Assembly: GCA_045632525.1 (NCBI GenBank)
Contig: JAZQWV010000044.1
Location: 1-32,111, forward strand
DNA: 32,111 nucleotides
Direction of reading: 5' to 3'
From: Fimenecus sp045632525
GTDB taxonomy: Bacteria; Bacillota; Clostridia; Oscillospirales; Acutalibacteraceae
Part shown: one piece after another, positions 14,029 through 22,667 of the stretch
Numbering within the stretch: position 1 is the first letter of the stretch
Layout: each line of letters opens with the position of its first letter
Notes under the pieces: generated by a model
What the model saw: only the letters and a program-made list of their open reading frames with translations
Databases searched by the model: none
What the model was told of the DNA's origin: nothing
Position numbers and translations under genes: made by a program

Positions 14029-15021
14029 ATGACAACTATTGAACTTTTAGAAAAATTAACATCCCTCGCAGGCGTTGCGGGGGATGAGAAATGCTCCTTT
14101 GAAACATTCAAGGGGCTTTTTTCACTGTATGGCAATGTTTCTTGCGACAAAGTTGGGAACATAATTATTGAAAAATACGGCAATGGCAAGCATATTTTAC
14201 TCGATGCTCACCTCGATACAATAGGCTTTGTTGTAACGGGAATTACTGATGACGGTTTTCTTCGTGTGACAAAGGTCGGTGGAGTCGATATGCGCACAGT
14301 TGAAGGTGCAGAATTGACAATTCATGGTGCAGAAGACATTTATGGTGTCGTGTGCACAGTGCCACCCCATCTTTCAGATGGTGAAAGTCGTGTTTCAAAA
14401 GATGGAACTTGTGTTGTTGATATCGGTATGAGCAAAGATAAAGCAGAAAAAGTGGTTTCAATCGGCGACAGAGTAAGTTTCAAAAATTCGTTTTCAGTTC
14501 TTTCCCCAAATGTAGTTTCCTCACCCTATATTGACGACCGTGGTGGAATTGCGGTGCTTCTTAAAGCGCTTGAATACACTAAAACAGAGAATAAAATCAC
14601 ACTTGTTTGCTCCGCTCAAGAAGAAACAGGGGGCACGGGTGCTACTTGTGCTTCATTTAATTGTGATGCAGATTTGTCACTTTCTGTTGATGTGAGCTTT
14701 GCTTGCACACCCGACTCAAATCCAAAAGAATGTGGCAAAATGAATGGTGGACCAATGATTGGATATTCACCGATATTAAGCCGTGAATATTCAGAGCTTC
14801 TTGTGAAAATAGCAGAAGAAAACGATATTCCATATCAAAAAGAAATTATGAATGGCAAAACAGGGACAAATGCAGACCATATCACAATCTCAAAGGGTGG
14901 AATTCCATCTGCGTTGGTTTCGTTGCCACAGAAATATATGCACACACCGGTTGAAGCGGTGGATATTTGTGATGTTGAAAACTGCGCAAAGCTTATTGCG
15001 CGTTTTCTTGAAAGGGTGTGA
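14029..15021 (+). CDS. M42 family metallopeptidase (glutamyl aminopeptidase/TET-like), first copy
   Basis: A 330-residue M42 aminopeptidase, a family that forms dodecameric tetrahedral shells in the cytoplasm and trims peptides. Residues expected to bind the two metals or act in catalysis: His61 and Asp63 (LLDAHLDTIGF), Asp169-Asp170 (YIDDRGG), Glu198-Glu199 (SAQEETGGTGA), Asp221 (SVDVSF) and His305 (QKYMHTPVEAVD). All are present, so it should be active. The preference between acidic and neutral N-termini cannot be read. It starts 22 bases after galK. The second M42 gene follows five bases later, so both proteins are made from one message. Confidence 0.92.
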   Translation: MTTIELLEKLTSLAGVAGDEKCSFETFKGLFSLYGNVSCDKVGNIIIEKYGNGKHILLDAHLDTIGFVVTGITDDGFLRVTKVGGVDMRTVEGAELTIHGAEDIYGVVCTVPPHLSDGESRVSKDGTCVVDIGMSKDKAEKVVSIGDRVSFKNSFSVLSPNVVSSPYIDDRGGIAVLLKALEYTKTENKITLVCSAQEETGGTGATCASFNCDADLSLSVDVSFACTPDSNPKECGKMNGGPMIGYSPILSREYSELLVKIAEENDIPYQKEIMNGKTGTNADHITISKGGIPSALVSLPQKYMHTPVEAVDICDVENCAKLIARFLERV

Positions 15022-15026
15022 GCAAC

Positions 15027-16043
15027 ATGAATATGGGTTTATTAAATGAACTTTGTATCTTAAACGGCACATCAGGTGACGAAAAAATTGTAAGGGATTT
15101 TATAATCTCAAAACTTCCCGACGATTGCACATATTCAGTTGATGCACTCGGCAATCTTATCGTTAATAAAAAAGGTGAAATCGCACCAAAAAATAAAGTT
15201 GCACTTTTTGCTCACATGGATGAAGTTGGTTTTATTGTCACTTACATCAGCGATGACGGATATGTTTATGTATCAAATGTGGGTGGAATTGATGATTCTG
15301 CACTCTTTGGTAAAAAATTAACTGTCAATGATTGCGTTGGTGTTGCAGGTGGAAAAGCAATCCATCAATGCAGTGCCGATGAGAGCAAAAAAATACCAAG
15401 TATTACTGATATTTCAGTTGATTTTGGTTTTGAAAACAAACAAGAAGCAGAAAAGCATATTTCTCTTGGAGATTTGGGTTATTTTAAATCAGATTTTATT
15501 CCTTTTGGTGACCAAATGCTTAAATCAAAGGCACTTGATGACCGAGTAGGATGCGCTGTGATGTTAGAGCTTTTACAAGAAAAGTCAAAAATTGACTATA
15601 CATGTGTTTTCACAGTTCAAGAAGAAATCGGAACTCGTGGTGCAACAGTTAGTGCATACACAGTTAACCCTGATTATGCAATTGTAATCGAAACAACAAC
15701 GGCTTCGGATATTCCTGACACCCCTGACCATAAGAAAGTCTGTAAAACAGGCAATGGCGCAGTTGTGTCATTTATGGACAGAGCAACTTTATATGACAGA
15801 GAGTTATATAAAAGAGCTTTTGAAATCGCAAAAAACAACAATATTCCTTGTCAAACAAAGACTGTTGTCGCAGGTGGCAACGATGCAGGCGCAATTCACA
15901 AATCGGCAGGTGGAATTAAAACTATCGCCGTGTCTTTGCCTTGCAGATATATTCATTCTGGCTCATCTGTGTGTAATTTAAAGGATATTGAAAGCATTGA
16001 AAAGCTCGCAAGAGAACTTTTAAAGGACTTGGCAAATGGTTAA
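15027..16043 (+). CDS. M42 family metallopeptidase, second copy
   Basis: A 338-residue paralogue of the preceding protein. It shows His63 and Asp65 (LFAHMDEVGF), Asp171 (ALDDRVG), Glu199-Glu200 (TVQEEIGTRGA), Glu222 (VIETTTASD) and His310 (CRYIHSGSS). The metal ligand that is Asp221 in the first copy is Glu222 here, and the loop after it differs (DIPDTPDHKKV). The two are therefore clearly divergent, not a recent duplication. Start: ATG at 15027 with GGGTG eight bases upstream. A GTG at 15018 overlaps that site and is rejected. A mixed TET particle of both subunits is conceivable, as reported for archaeal TETs. Confidence 0.93.
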   Translation: MNMGLLNELCILNGTSGDEKIVRDFIISKLPDDCTYSVDALGNLIVNKKGEIAPKNKVALFAHMDEVGFIVTYISDDGYVYVSNVGGIDDSALFGKKLTVNDCVGVAGGKAIHQCSADESKKIPSITDISVDFGFENKQEAEKHISLGDLGYFKSDFIPFGDQMLKSKALDDRVGCAVMLELLQEKSKIDYTCVFTVQEEIGTRGATVSAYTVNPDYAIVIETTTASDIPDTPDHKKVCKTGNGAVVSFMDRATLYDRELYKRAFEIAKNNNIPCQTKTVVAGGNDAGAIHKSAGGIKTIAVSLPCRYIHSGSSVCNLKDIESIEKLARELLKDLANG

Positions 16044-16731
16044 ATCAATAAATTTTCTTGATAAGTTAATTTTTGACTATTTGAGGAAAGACAACACGGC
16101 ACTCTTTCTTTCGCAAACAGGATTTTTTATGGATTGCGAGTTGAACGACGGTGTTTTGTGGGCGCAATTTAATGATGAAAACAAAATTACTGCAATCGTT
16201 TCAGGTGATAACGACAGATGTGTGGCGTTCGCAAGTGAAAATGCAGATTTTGAAGAGCTTTCTTTTGTGCTTAATGGCTCGATTTTTTCAACAGATAAAT
16301 TGCCATACAATCAAATAGACAAAAAATATCTAATGCATATTTCGTTGGACGAAACAAAAGGTGAAAAGGGTATAAAATATACTCATTATAATAAAATTGA
16401 GAAGTTAAATGACAAATTAACACCCGACCAGACAATGTTAAAACAGTTTTTAAATCTTAATGGTTGCTGTGAAGGTGCAGTAATCGAGAAAACTTTTCAA
16501 ACAATAAGTGGTGGATTTATCTCATTTAATAAAGATTTGGCACTTATAACAGATGTTTTCACAGAAGAAAAATATCGCGGACAAGGTTACGGAAAGGCGA
16601 TAGTTAAAAAACTACTAAACCTTTCTCCAAGAAAAGATGTTTATCTTGTGTCCCGTGACTATAATGTAAAATTTTATGAAAAACTCGGGTTTAGTGTGGT
16701 AAAAGAAATTTACGAATACAAAACAAACTAA
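16036..16731 (+). CDS. GNAT family N-acetyltransferase
   Basis: A 231-residue protein. The C-terminal third is a GNAT fold with the acetyl-CoA pyrophosphate loop EEKYRGQGYGKAIVKKLL (RGQGYG at 181-186) and the typical ending VKFYEKLGFSVVKE. The N-terminal 130 residues form an extra domain (LFLSQTGFFMDCELNDGVLWAQF...) like that of other two-domain clostridial GNAT proteins. The substrate cannot be deduced. The start overlaps the end of the second M42 gene by eight bases, indicating translational coupling. The peptidase neighbours suggest, but do not show, an amine or peptide substrate. Confidence 0.85.
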   Translation: MVKSINFLDKLIFDYLRKDNTALFLSQTGFFMDCELNDGVLWAQFNDENKITAIVSGDNDRCVAFASENADFEELSFVLNGSIFSTDKLPYNQIDKKYLMHISLDETKGEKGIKYTHYNKIEKLNDKLTPDQTMLKQFLNLNGCCEGAVIEKTFQTISGGFISFNKDLALITDVFTEEKYRGQGYGKAIVKKLLNLSPRKDVYLVSRDYNVKFYEKLGFSVVKEIYEYKTN

Positions 16732-16752
16732 CATATAAAAGGAAAAAATAAA

Positions 16753-18024
16753 ATGTTTTTTGAAATTAGTGACAGAATTAATGAATTATCGAGGGTTGCA
16801 CTCGAAAAAGCAAGTCCTGTTTTTAAGGGAATTGACGAGTTAACAGAATATAATCAGCAGAAGGTGCTTTCTGCATTTATTCGTAATCGTGTTGATGAAA
16901 CAGATTTTAATACTTCAACAGGTTATGGTTATGGTGATAAAGGCAGAGAGAAACTTGATGTGCTCACAGCAGATATTTTTGGTGCAGAAAGTGCAATAAT
17001 CCGTGCAGGTGCGTTGGCAAGTGGCACACATACTCTTGCTGTTTGCCTTTATGGTATTCTTCGTCCGGGTGACACAATGCTTTGTGTAACCGGCACACCT
17101 TACGATACACTTCACTCAACAATCGGTCTTGGTGGCAAGAATATGGGTGATGGCACACTTCTTGATTTTGGTATTGCTTATCAACAGATTGATTTGACTG
17201 AAAATGACGAAATAGATTATGAATCAATTGAAAAAGCTGCAAGTGATAAAGATGTGAGAATGGTTTATATTCAACGCTCTCGTGGCTATTCACTTCGTCA
17301 CACAATTTCAATAGCAGAAATTGAAAAGGTTTGCGAAATTGTACATAGAGTTAACAAAAGAGCAATTGTTATGGTTGATAACTGCTATGGTGAATTCACA
17401 GAAAAACTTGAACCAACTCAAGTTGGTGCAGATTTAATGGCGGGGTCTCTCATTAAAAACGCAGGTGGTGGAATTGCTGCTTGTGGTGGATATATTGCAG
17501 GGCGCAAGGATTTGGTTGAGCTTTGTGGATACAGACTCACAACTCCGGGACTTGGCACAGAAGTAGGGGCTACTCTTGGTCAGAACAGAAGCGTGTTTAT
17601 GGGGCTTTTCAATGCTCCACATGTTGTTGGTGAAGCAATGAGAACTGCAATATTTGCAGCATCACTTTTTACTGAGTTGGGCTTTAAAGTTACTCCAGAA
17701 GTGAACGAAACTCGTCACGATATTATTCAAGCAATCTGCCTTGAAAACGCAGAAAACCTTATTGCGTTCTGTCAAGGTCTTCAAAAAGGTGCTCCCGTTG
17801 ACTCTTATGTAACACCAGAGCCTTGGGATATGCCAGGTTATGATAGTCAGGTTATTATGTCTGCGGGTGCATTCACATCAGGCTCATCAATTGAGCTTTC
17901 TGCTGATGCGCCACTTCGCGAGCCTTTTGCTGTATGGATGCAAGGTGGACTCAATTTCCATAGCGGAAAACTTGGCGTAATGCTCGCGGCAGAAGAAATG
18001 CTGAAAAGAGGTTTGATTAAATGA
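16753..18024 (+). CDS. Cystathionine/methionine gamma-lyase-like PLP enzyme ('aluminum resistance' family, YnbB-like)
   Basis: A 423-residue fold-type I PLP enzyme of the PF06838 family, often annotated methionine gamma-lyase family or aluminum resistance protein (YnbB in Bacillus subtilis). The N-terminal FNTSTGYGYGDKGREKLD (52-69) is characteristic. Asp209 (MVDNCYGE) should contact the pyridine ring. The expected Schiff-base Lys235 lies in MAGSLIKNAGGGIAACGGY. The C-terminus VWMQGGLNFHSGKLGVMLAAEEML is family-typical. The physiological reaction is not established. It starts 21 bases after the GNAT gene, with a weak GGAAAA ribosome site, and shares an ATGA overlap with the mutase gene. Confidence 0.92.
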   Translation: MFFEISDRINELSRVALEKASPVFKGIDELTEYNQQKVLSAFIRNRVDETDFNTSTGYGYGDKGREKLDVLTADIFGAESAIIRAGALASGTHTLAVCLYGILRPGDTMLCVTGTPYDTLHSTIGLGGKNMGDGTLLDFGIAYQQIDLTENDEIDYESIEKAASDKDVRMVYIQRSRGYSLRHTISIAEIEKVCEIVHRVNKRAIVMVDNCYGEFTEKLEPTQVGADLMAGSLIKNAGGGIAACGGYIAGRKDLVELCGYRLTTPGLGTEVGATLGQNRSVFMGLFNAPHVVGEAMRTAIFAASLFTELGFKVTPEVNETRHDIIQAICLENAENLIAFCQGLQKGAPVDSYVTPEPWDMPGYDSQVIMSAGAFTSGSSIELSADAPLREPFAVWMQGGLNFHSGKLGVMLAAEEMLKRGLIK

Positions 18025-19544
18025 AACTTATGCATTTAAAAAGTGGAACTGATGTTCGCGGTGTTGCAGTTGCGACAGAAAAATATCCCGAAATTCAGTT
18101 AACAGATGAAGTTGTCAGAGAAATCAGCGCATCTTTCATTGATTTCCTTTGTGAAAAGAAAAATAAAAATCCAGAAGACCTTTTGGTTTCTGTTGGTCAC
18201 GATTCAAGAATTTCTGCGGATAGAATTAGAACAGCGGTTATTGATATTCTTGTTTCAATGGGTGTCAATGTATTAAATTGTTCATATTGTTCAACCCCAG
18301 CAATGTTTATGACAACTGTTACAAGAAAATGTGACGGTGCAATTCAGATTACCGCAAGTCATCATCCATTTGACCGTAACGGACTTAAATTCTTCACTCG
18401 TGACGGTGGACTTTCAGGCGAAGAGCTTAAAAGTATTCTCAAAAACGCAGAAGAAGAAAAACGAAGAGCGTTGAATAAAAAGGGTAGTATTACAGAGATT
18501 GATTATATTTCTGAATATTCTGCAATGCTTCGCGATATGATAAAAGAAGAAGTTGGCGCAAAGGATTATGACTATCCTTTAAAGGATTTCAAAATCGCAG
18601 TTGACGCAGGTAATGGTGTTGGCGGATTTTATGCGGCTAAAGTTTTAGCGCCATTGGGTGCAGATGTCGGTGCAAGTCAGTTTTTAGAGCCTGACGGAAT
18701 GTTCCCAAATCATATTCCAAACCCTGAAAATAAAGTTGCAATGGAATTCATCAGAAAAGCAACGGTTGAGAATAACTGCGATTTGGGTGTGATTTTTGAT
18801 ACAGATGTTGACAGAGCATCTTGCGTTGATTCTCACGGTAATGAAATAAATCGAAATTCAATCGTGGCACTTGCATCTGTAATTGCTCTTGAAAACAACA
18901 AGGGCGGCACGGTTGTAACAGACTCGGTAACAAGTGATGGTCTTCGCGAATTTATTGAAGACTATTTAGGTGGCAAGCATATCCGTTTCAAGCGTGGATA
19001 TAAAAATGTTATTGACGAAGCAATTCGAAGAACTGAATTAGGCGAAAATGTGCCCCTTGCTATTGAAACATCAGGTCACGCAGCATTTAAAGAGAATTAT
19101 TATCTCGATGATGGTGCATATCTTATTACAAAAATCATTATCAAAGCGGCAATTTTAAGAAAAGAAATGAAGTACATTGGCGATTGCATTGCAAATCTTA
19201 AAAAACCAATAGAAGAAAAAGAATTGCGCTTTAATATAACAGCAGAAGATTTTAGACCAATCGGAGAAGCGCTCATTGAAAAAATTAAGGTTCTTGCAGA
19301 AAATGATAGCGACATGATTCTCGCAACTGATAATTATGAAGGTGTCAGAGTTTCATTTAAAGACCAGAAGAGAAACGGATGGTTTTTGCTTCGTCTTTCT
19401 GTGCATGACCCTGTTATGCCATTCAATACAGAGAGTGATTCTGAGGGTGGTTGCGTCGAAATTTGTAAAACTTTTTATGAAATCGTAAAAGATGTAAAGG
19501 ATATTAACTTTACACCGTTGAAAGATTTTATAAAAATGCAATAA
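18021..19544 (+). CDS. Phosphomannomutase/phosphoglucomutase (alpha-D-phosphohexomutase)
   Basis: A 507-residue phosphohexomutase interconverting hexose 1- and 6-phosphates. It has the phosphoserine loop ITASHHPFDRNGLKFF (Ser113), the metal loop GVIFDTDVDRAS (Asp260, Asp262, Asp264, Arg265) and the sugar loop AIETSGHAAFKEN (ETSGH 349-353). The C-terminal phosphate-binding domain includes NYEGVRVSF. Thr replaces the common Gly in the EGSGH loop, and the active-site loop has His-His in place of His-Asn, as in some bacterial phosphomannomutases. It overlaps the lyase-like gene by four bases and ends six bases before the acpP promoter, with no terminator. It could channel hexose phosphates made through the galK product. 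Confidence 0.9.
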   Translation: MKLMHLKSGTDVRGVAVATEKYPEIQLTDEVVREISASFIDFLCEKKNKNPEDLLVSVGHDSRISADRIRTAVIDILVSMGVNVLNCSYCSTPAMFMTTVTRKCDGAIQITASHHPFDRNGLKFFTRDGGLSGEELKSILKNAEEEKRRALNKKGSITEIDYISEYSAMLRDMIKEEVGAKDYDYPLKDFKIAVDAGNGVGGFYAAKVLAPLGADVGASQFLEPDGMFPNHIPNPENKVAMEFIRKATVENNCDLGVIFDTDVDRASCVDSHGNEINRNSIVALASVIALENNKGGTVVTDSVTSDGLREFIEDYLGGKHIRFKRGYKNVIDEAIRRTELGENVPLAIETSGHAAFKENYYLDDGAYLITKIIIKAAILRKEMKYIGDCIANLKKPIEEKELRFNITAEDFRPIGEALIEKIKVLAENDSDMILATDNYEGVRVSFKDQKRNGWFLLRLSVHDPVMPFNTESDSEGGCVEICKTFYEIVKDVKDINFTPLKDFIKMQ

Positions 19545-19549
19545 AGGTG

Positions 19550-19578
19550 TTGACAAAACCGATAAAAGATTTTACTAT
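19550..19578 (+). promoter_or_regulatory. Promoter of acpP
   Basis: TTGACA (19550-19555), 17 bases and TACTAT (19573-19578), 31 bases before the start. No FapR-type operator is apparent. Confidence 0.8.
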
Positions 19579-19609
19579 TATTGGTATAAAAAGTAATTGG
19601 AGGTGTTAT

Positions 19610-19834
19610 ATGATGTTTGAAAAAATTCGCGAAATTATTTGTGACCAGCTCGAATTAGAAGAAGACCAAGTTACAATGGATTCAATTCTTCTCGAAGACC
19701 TTGGTGCAGACAGCATTGATTTAGCTGACCTTGTTATGACATTTGAAGACGAATTCAATATGGAAATTTCTGACGAGGCTCTTGAAAATATTAAAACTGT
19801 TTCCGATATTGTTAAATATGTTGAAGAAAACTAA
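19610..19834 (+). CDS. acpP: Acyl carrier protein
   Basis: A 74-residue, strongly acidic four-helix protein. Ser35 in LEDLGADSIDLADLVM is the site for the 4'-phosphopantetheine arm; it carries growing fatty acyl chains. Start: ATG at 19610, five bases after GGAGGT (19599-19604). A second ATG follows directly (19613), and both give a normal ACP beginning (M)MFEKIREII. Ile replaces the usual Leu after the Ser, a conservative change. It has its own promoter and terminator. No fab genes are beside it; the next gene is proS. Confidence 0.95.
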   Translation: MMFEKIREIICDQLELEEDQVTMDSILLEDLGADSIDLADLVMTFEDEFNMEISDEALENIKTVSDIVKYVEEN

Positions 19835-19850
19835 TTTTTGATTTATTTTA

Positions 19851-19889
19851 ACAGGGGCACTTTAAAATGCTCCTGTATCTTTTATTTTT
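19851..19889 (+). terminator. Terminator after acpP
   Basis: A 9-bp stem (ACAGGGGCA at 19851-19859, TGCTCCTGT at 19867-19875, one G-U pair), followed by a T-rich tail to 19889. proS begins 18 bases later with no separate promoter seen, so read-through is likely. Confidence 0.75.
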
Positions 19890-19907
19890 AGATAAGGAAG
19901 AAGAAAA

Positions 19908-21344
19908 ATGGCTGAACAAAAAAAGATGGTTGAGGAAATTACCTCAATGGACGTGGATTTTGCCAAATGGTATACCGACGTTGTAAAAAAAGCAGAATTG
20001 GTTGAATATACAAGTGTAAAAGGTTGCATGGTTATTCGACCTTATGGTTATGCAATTTGGGAAAATATTCAGAAAACTCTTGACGGAATGTTCAAAGAAA
20101 CAGGGCATGAAAATGTTTGTATGCCAATGTTTATCCCAGAGAGTCTTCTCAATAAAGAAAAGGACCATGTTGAAGGATTTGCACCTGAAGTTGCTTGGGT
20201 AACTCATGGTGGTAGTGAAAAACTTGAAGAGCGTCTTTGTGTTCGACCTACTTCTGAAACACTTTTCTGTGAACACTATGCAAATATAATCCAATCATAT
20301 CGTGATTTGCCAAAGCTTTATAACCAGTGGGTTTCAGTTGTTCGTTGGGAAAAGACAACAAGACCATTCCTTAGAACAAGAGAATTCTTATGGCAAGAAG
20401 GTCACACAATCCACGCAACAGCAGAAGAGGCACAAGAAGAAACAATCAGAATGCTTAATGTCTATGCAGATTTCTGTGAAAACTATCTTGCAATGCCTGT
20501 TGTTAAGGGTGTTAAAACTGCAAAAGAACGCTTTGCAGGCGCAGAAGATACATACACAATCGAAGCTCTTATGCACGACGGTAAAGCTTTGCAGTCTGCA
20601 ACAAGCCACTATTTTGGTGATGGATTTGCAAAGGCTTTTGGAATTCAGTTCCAAGATAAAGACAACAAGTTAAAGCACCCATTCCAGACATCATGGGGTT
20701 GCACAACTCGTCTTATCGGTGCTCTCATTATGACTCACGGTGACGATAATGGTCTTGTTTTACCACCTAAAATCGCACCAATTCAGATTGTTGTTATTCC
20801 TGTTGCTTCTCACAAGCCAGGTGTTAAAGAAAAGGCAACTGAAGTTTATGAAAATCTTAAGAAGATTTGCCGTGCAAAGATTGATTTGAGCGACAATTCA
20901 CCAGGTTGGAAATACGCTGAATATGAAATGAAGGGTGTTCCACTTCGTCTTGAACTCGGTCCTCGTGATATTGAAAACAATCAATGCGTTATCGTTCGTC
21001 GTGATACAAGAGAAAAATATTTTGTATCTCTCGATGAACTTGAAACAAAGATTCCTGAACTTATTCAGTTGGTTCATGACGGACTTTACAATTCAGCACT
21101 TGAACGCAGAAGCAATATGACTTATGTTGCAAATAATATGGATGAAATGATTGACATCGCAGAAAACAAACCGGGCTTTATTAAAGCTATGTGGTGTGGC
21201 GATAGAGAGTGTGAAGATGCTCTCAAAGAACAAGCAGGTATTACATCTCGTTGTATTCCATTTGTTCAAGAAAAAATCGGCGGAACTTGTGTTTGCTGTG
21301 GCAAACCAGCAGATAAAATGCTCTATTGGGGCAAAGCTTATTAA
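19908..21344 (+). CDS. proS: Prolyl-tRNA synthetase, short archaeal/eukaryotic-like type (ProS3)
   Basis: A class II synthetase of 478 residues that lacks the roughly 180-residue editing insertion of the long bacterial form. Motif 2 region: CVRPTSETLF (111-120) and VVRWEKTTRPFLRTREFLWQEGHT. A central anticodon-binding domain begins at IAPIQIVVIPV. The C-terminal extension has a cysteine-rich zinc-type pattern (CGDRECED... and TCVCCGKPADKMLYWGKAY) and ends in Tyr, typical of this type. Without the INS domain, clearance of Ala-tRNA-Pro would need a separate factor, which is not in the window. AAGGAAG is the ribosome site. Confidence 0.96.
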   Translation: MAEQKKMVEEITSMDVDFAKWYTDVVKKAELVEYTSVKGCMVIRPYGYAIWENIQKTLDGMFKETGHENVCMPMFIPESLLNKEKDHVEGFAPEVAWVTHGGSEKLEERLCVRPTSETLFCEHYANIIQSYRDLPKLYNQWVSVVRWEKTTRPFLRTREFLWQEGHTIHATAEEAQEETIRMLNVYADFCENYLAMPVVKGVKTAKERFAGAEDTYTIEALMHDGKALQSATSHYFGDGFAKAFGIQFQDKDNKLKHPFQTSWGCTTRLIGALIMTHGDDNGLVLPPKIAPIQIVVIPVASHKPGVKEKATEVYENLKKICRAKIDLSDNSPGWKYAEYEMKGVPLRLELGPRDIENNQCVIVRRDTREKYFVSLDELETKIPELIQLVHDGLYNSALERRSNMTYVANNMDEMIDIAENKPGFIKAMWCGDRECEDALKEQAGITSRCIPFVQEKIGGTCVCCGKPADKMLYWGKAY

Positions 21345-21354
21345 TAACGAAGAA

Positions 21355-21384
21355 AAATCCGACCCAAAGTGGTCGGATTTTTTT
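21355..21384 (+). terminator. Terminator after proS
   Basis: A 10-bp perfect stem (AAATCCGACC at 21355-21364, complement at 21371-21380) with a 6-base loop, and seven T at 21378-21384. Confidence 0.9.
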
Positions 21385-21402
21385 GATTCCACGAACCATA
21401 GA

Positions 21403-21431
21403 TTTACAAAAACAGTAATTTGGTATATGAT
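21403..21431 (+). promoter_or_regulatory. Promoter of the first membrane HTH regulator
   Basis: TTTACA (21403-21408), 17 bases and TATGAT (21426-21431), 22 bases before the ATG. Confidence 0.65.
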
Positions 21432-21453
21432 TTTATTGAAAGGAGAGGAGAAT

Positions 21454-22554
21454 ATGGATAACATAAAAACAGGACAATTTATAAAAGATTTAAGAACAGA
21501 AAAAGGACTTACTCAACAAGAGCTCGCAGAAAAACTTAACTGCACAAATAAGGCAATTTCTCGTTGGGAGACAGGTAGTGGTTCTCCTGATATTGATTTT
21601 CTTGCTCCTTTGGCTGAAATTCTTGGTGTGAGCGTCAACGAACTTCTTGCGGGTGAGAGAATACATGAAGATAGTATTCTTCAAAAAAGTGATGAATTAA
21701 TAATTGATACAATGAAGAAGTCGAAGAGACAGAAGGATATGTTTCAATGGATTGTTTTTGCAATCAGTTGTCTTTTTCAAATTCTTGTAACATTATGGCT
21801 TGCATTTGAGCGTGGTAGTTATGATTGGGTTGGAATTACAGTGGTTTCTCTTTTTATCACTACACTTTTAACGCTTGTTTCAAGTAGAAAACTCCGATTT
21901 GTAACTCCGATTACAAGTGCAGTAATTTATTCTGTATTTTCTTTTCTTAACAGAGAAACAGCGTTGTATGTTTTCTTCTATTTTGTGATGACTGCAATTT
22001 TAAGTCAAATCGTGTTTGCGATTAAAAAAATAATTCTTCAAAGAGCTTTGAAAAAGTATAAAGAAAAAGACAAGAAAAAACAAAAAGGCATTTTAACAAT
22101 TTTAATATTGATTTTAGTTGTACTCATAGGTATTTCTACTGCAGTAATTCTTGAATATACTCACGCTTTCTGGATTTGGAAAGATGTTAACTTTGCCGCA
22201 CCGCCAACAAAACAAATGCTAGAAGAACAACCGGATAGAGGTTCTGAAGATAATCCAATTCAGGTTTATGGCAATCCTAAAATTCATTATTTCAAAGCAA
22301 CTGTGTTCCCTTGGGATAGTGAGTTTATGACCAATGAGAAAATGATATTGACAAGACAAAACAATGATATTTCGGCAGAATATCTTATAGAATACGGATA
22401 CTTGTATGGTTATTTTGAAGTTGAGCACGAAGTCATTGAGACAAATTTTGATGTCTATAAATATTGGTTAAAAGGAAGCCCTAATGGTGCGAAATGGCTT
22501 GTAACTGTCGATTGTTCTGAAAATGGTTATAAATTAACATACGAGAAATATTAA
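21454..22554 (+). CDS. XRE-family HTH regulator with five membrane spans and a C-terminal domain
   Basis: A 366-residue protein. Residues 6-66 are a Cro/C1-type helix-turn-helix (LRTEKGLTQQELAEKLNCTNKAISRWETG). A charged linker and hydrophobic segments follow at about 97-117, 125-144, 148-165, 170-190 and 211-233, separated by a strongly basic loop (KKYKEKDKKKQK). The last 130 residues (Trp/Tyr-rich, FWIWKDVNFAAPP...) lie beyond the last span, probably outside with the N-terminus inside. This would be a one-component membrane sensor; the ligand is unknown. Start: ATG at 21454 with AGGAGAGGAG before it. A much longer in-frame extension into proS is spurious. Single-gene unit, with no obvious target gene beside it. 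Confidence 0.85.
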   Translation: MDNIKTGQFIKDLRTEKGLTQQELAEKLNCTNKAISRWETGSGSPDIDFLAPLAEILGVSVNELLAGERIHEDSILQKSDELIIDTMKKSKRQKDMFQWIVFAISCLFQILVTLWLAFERGSYDWVGITVVSLFITTLLTLVSSRKLRFVTPITSAVIYSVFSFLNRETALYVFFYFVMTAILSQIVFAIKKIILQRALKKYKEKDKKKQKGILTILILILVVLIGISTAVILEYTHAFWIWKDVNFAAPPTKQMLEEQPDRGSEDNPIQVYGNPKIHYFKATVFPWDSEFMTNEKMILTRQNNDISAEYLIEYGYLYGYFEVEHEVIETNFDVYKYWLKGSPNGAKWLVTVDCSENGYKLTYEKY

Positions 22555-22557
22555 AAT

Positions 22558-22590
22558 AAAAGGACTCAACTTTTTGTTGAGTCCTTTTTT
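22558..22590 (+). terminator. Terminator after the first membrane HTH regulator
   Basis: A 13-bp perfect stem (22558-22570 and 22576-22588, core AAGGACTCAAC/GTTGAGTCCTT) with a TTTTT loop and a T run to 22590. Confidence 0.92.
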
Positions 22591-22605
22591 ATAAAACATT
22601 ACCAC

Positions 22606-22635
22606 TTGACCAAATGCGTGTTTGTTTGATATACT
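22606..22635 (+). promoter_or_regulatory. Promoter of the NlpC/P60-like gene
   Basis: TTGACC (22606-22611), 18 bases and TATACT (22630-22635), 32 bases before the start. Confidence 0.7.
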
Positions 22636-22667
22636 GATTTAAAATAAAAATATCAAAGGTAAAGAAT

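Noticed and set aside
19835..19907. T-box or other tRNA-responsive leader before proS (and before ddl-argS)
   Set aside because: The interval before proS is only 73 bases and holds a simple terminator. No AGGGTGGNACCGCG-type antiterminator is seen before either synthetase unit.
21151..21453. In-frame N-terminal extension of the first membrane HTH regulator into proS
   Set aside because: It crosses the proS terminator and the regulator's promoter. The HTH starts right after a strong ribosome site at 21441-21450.
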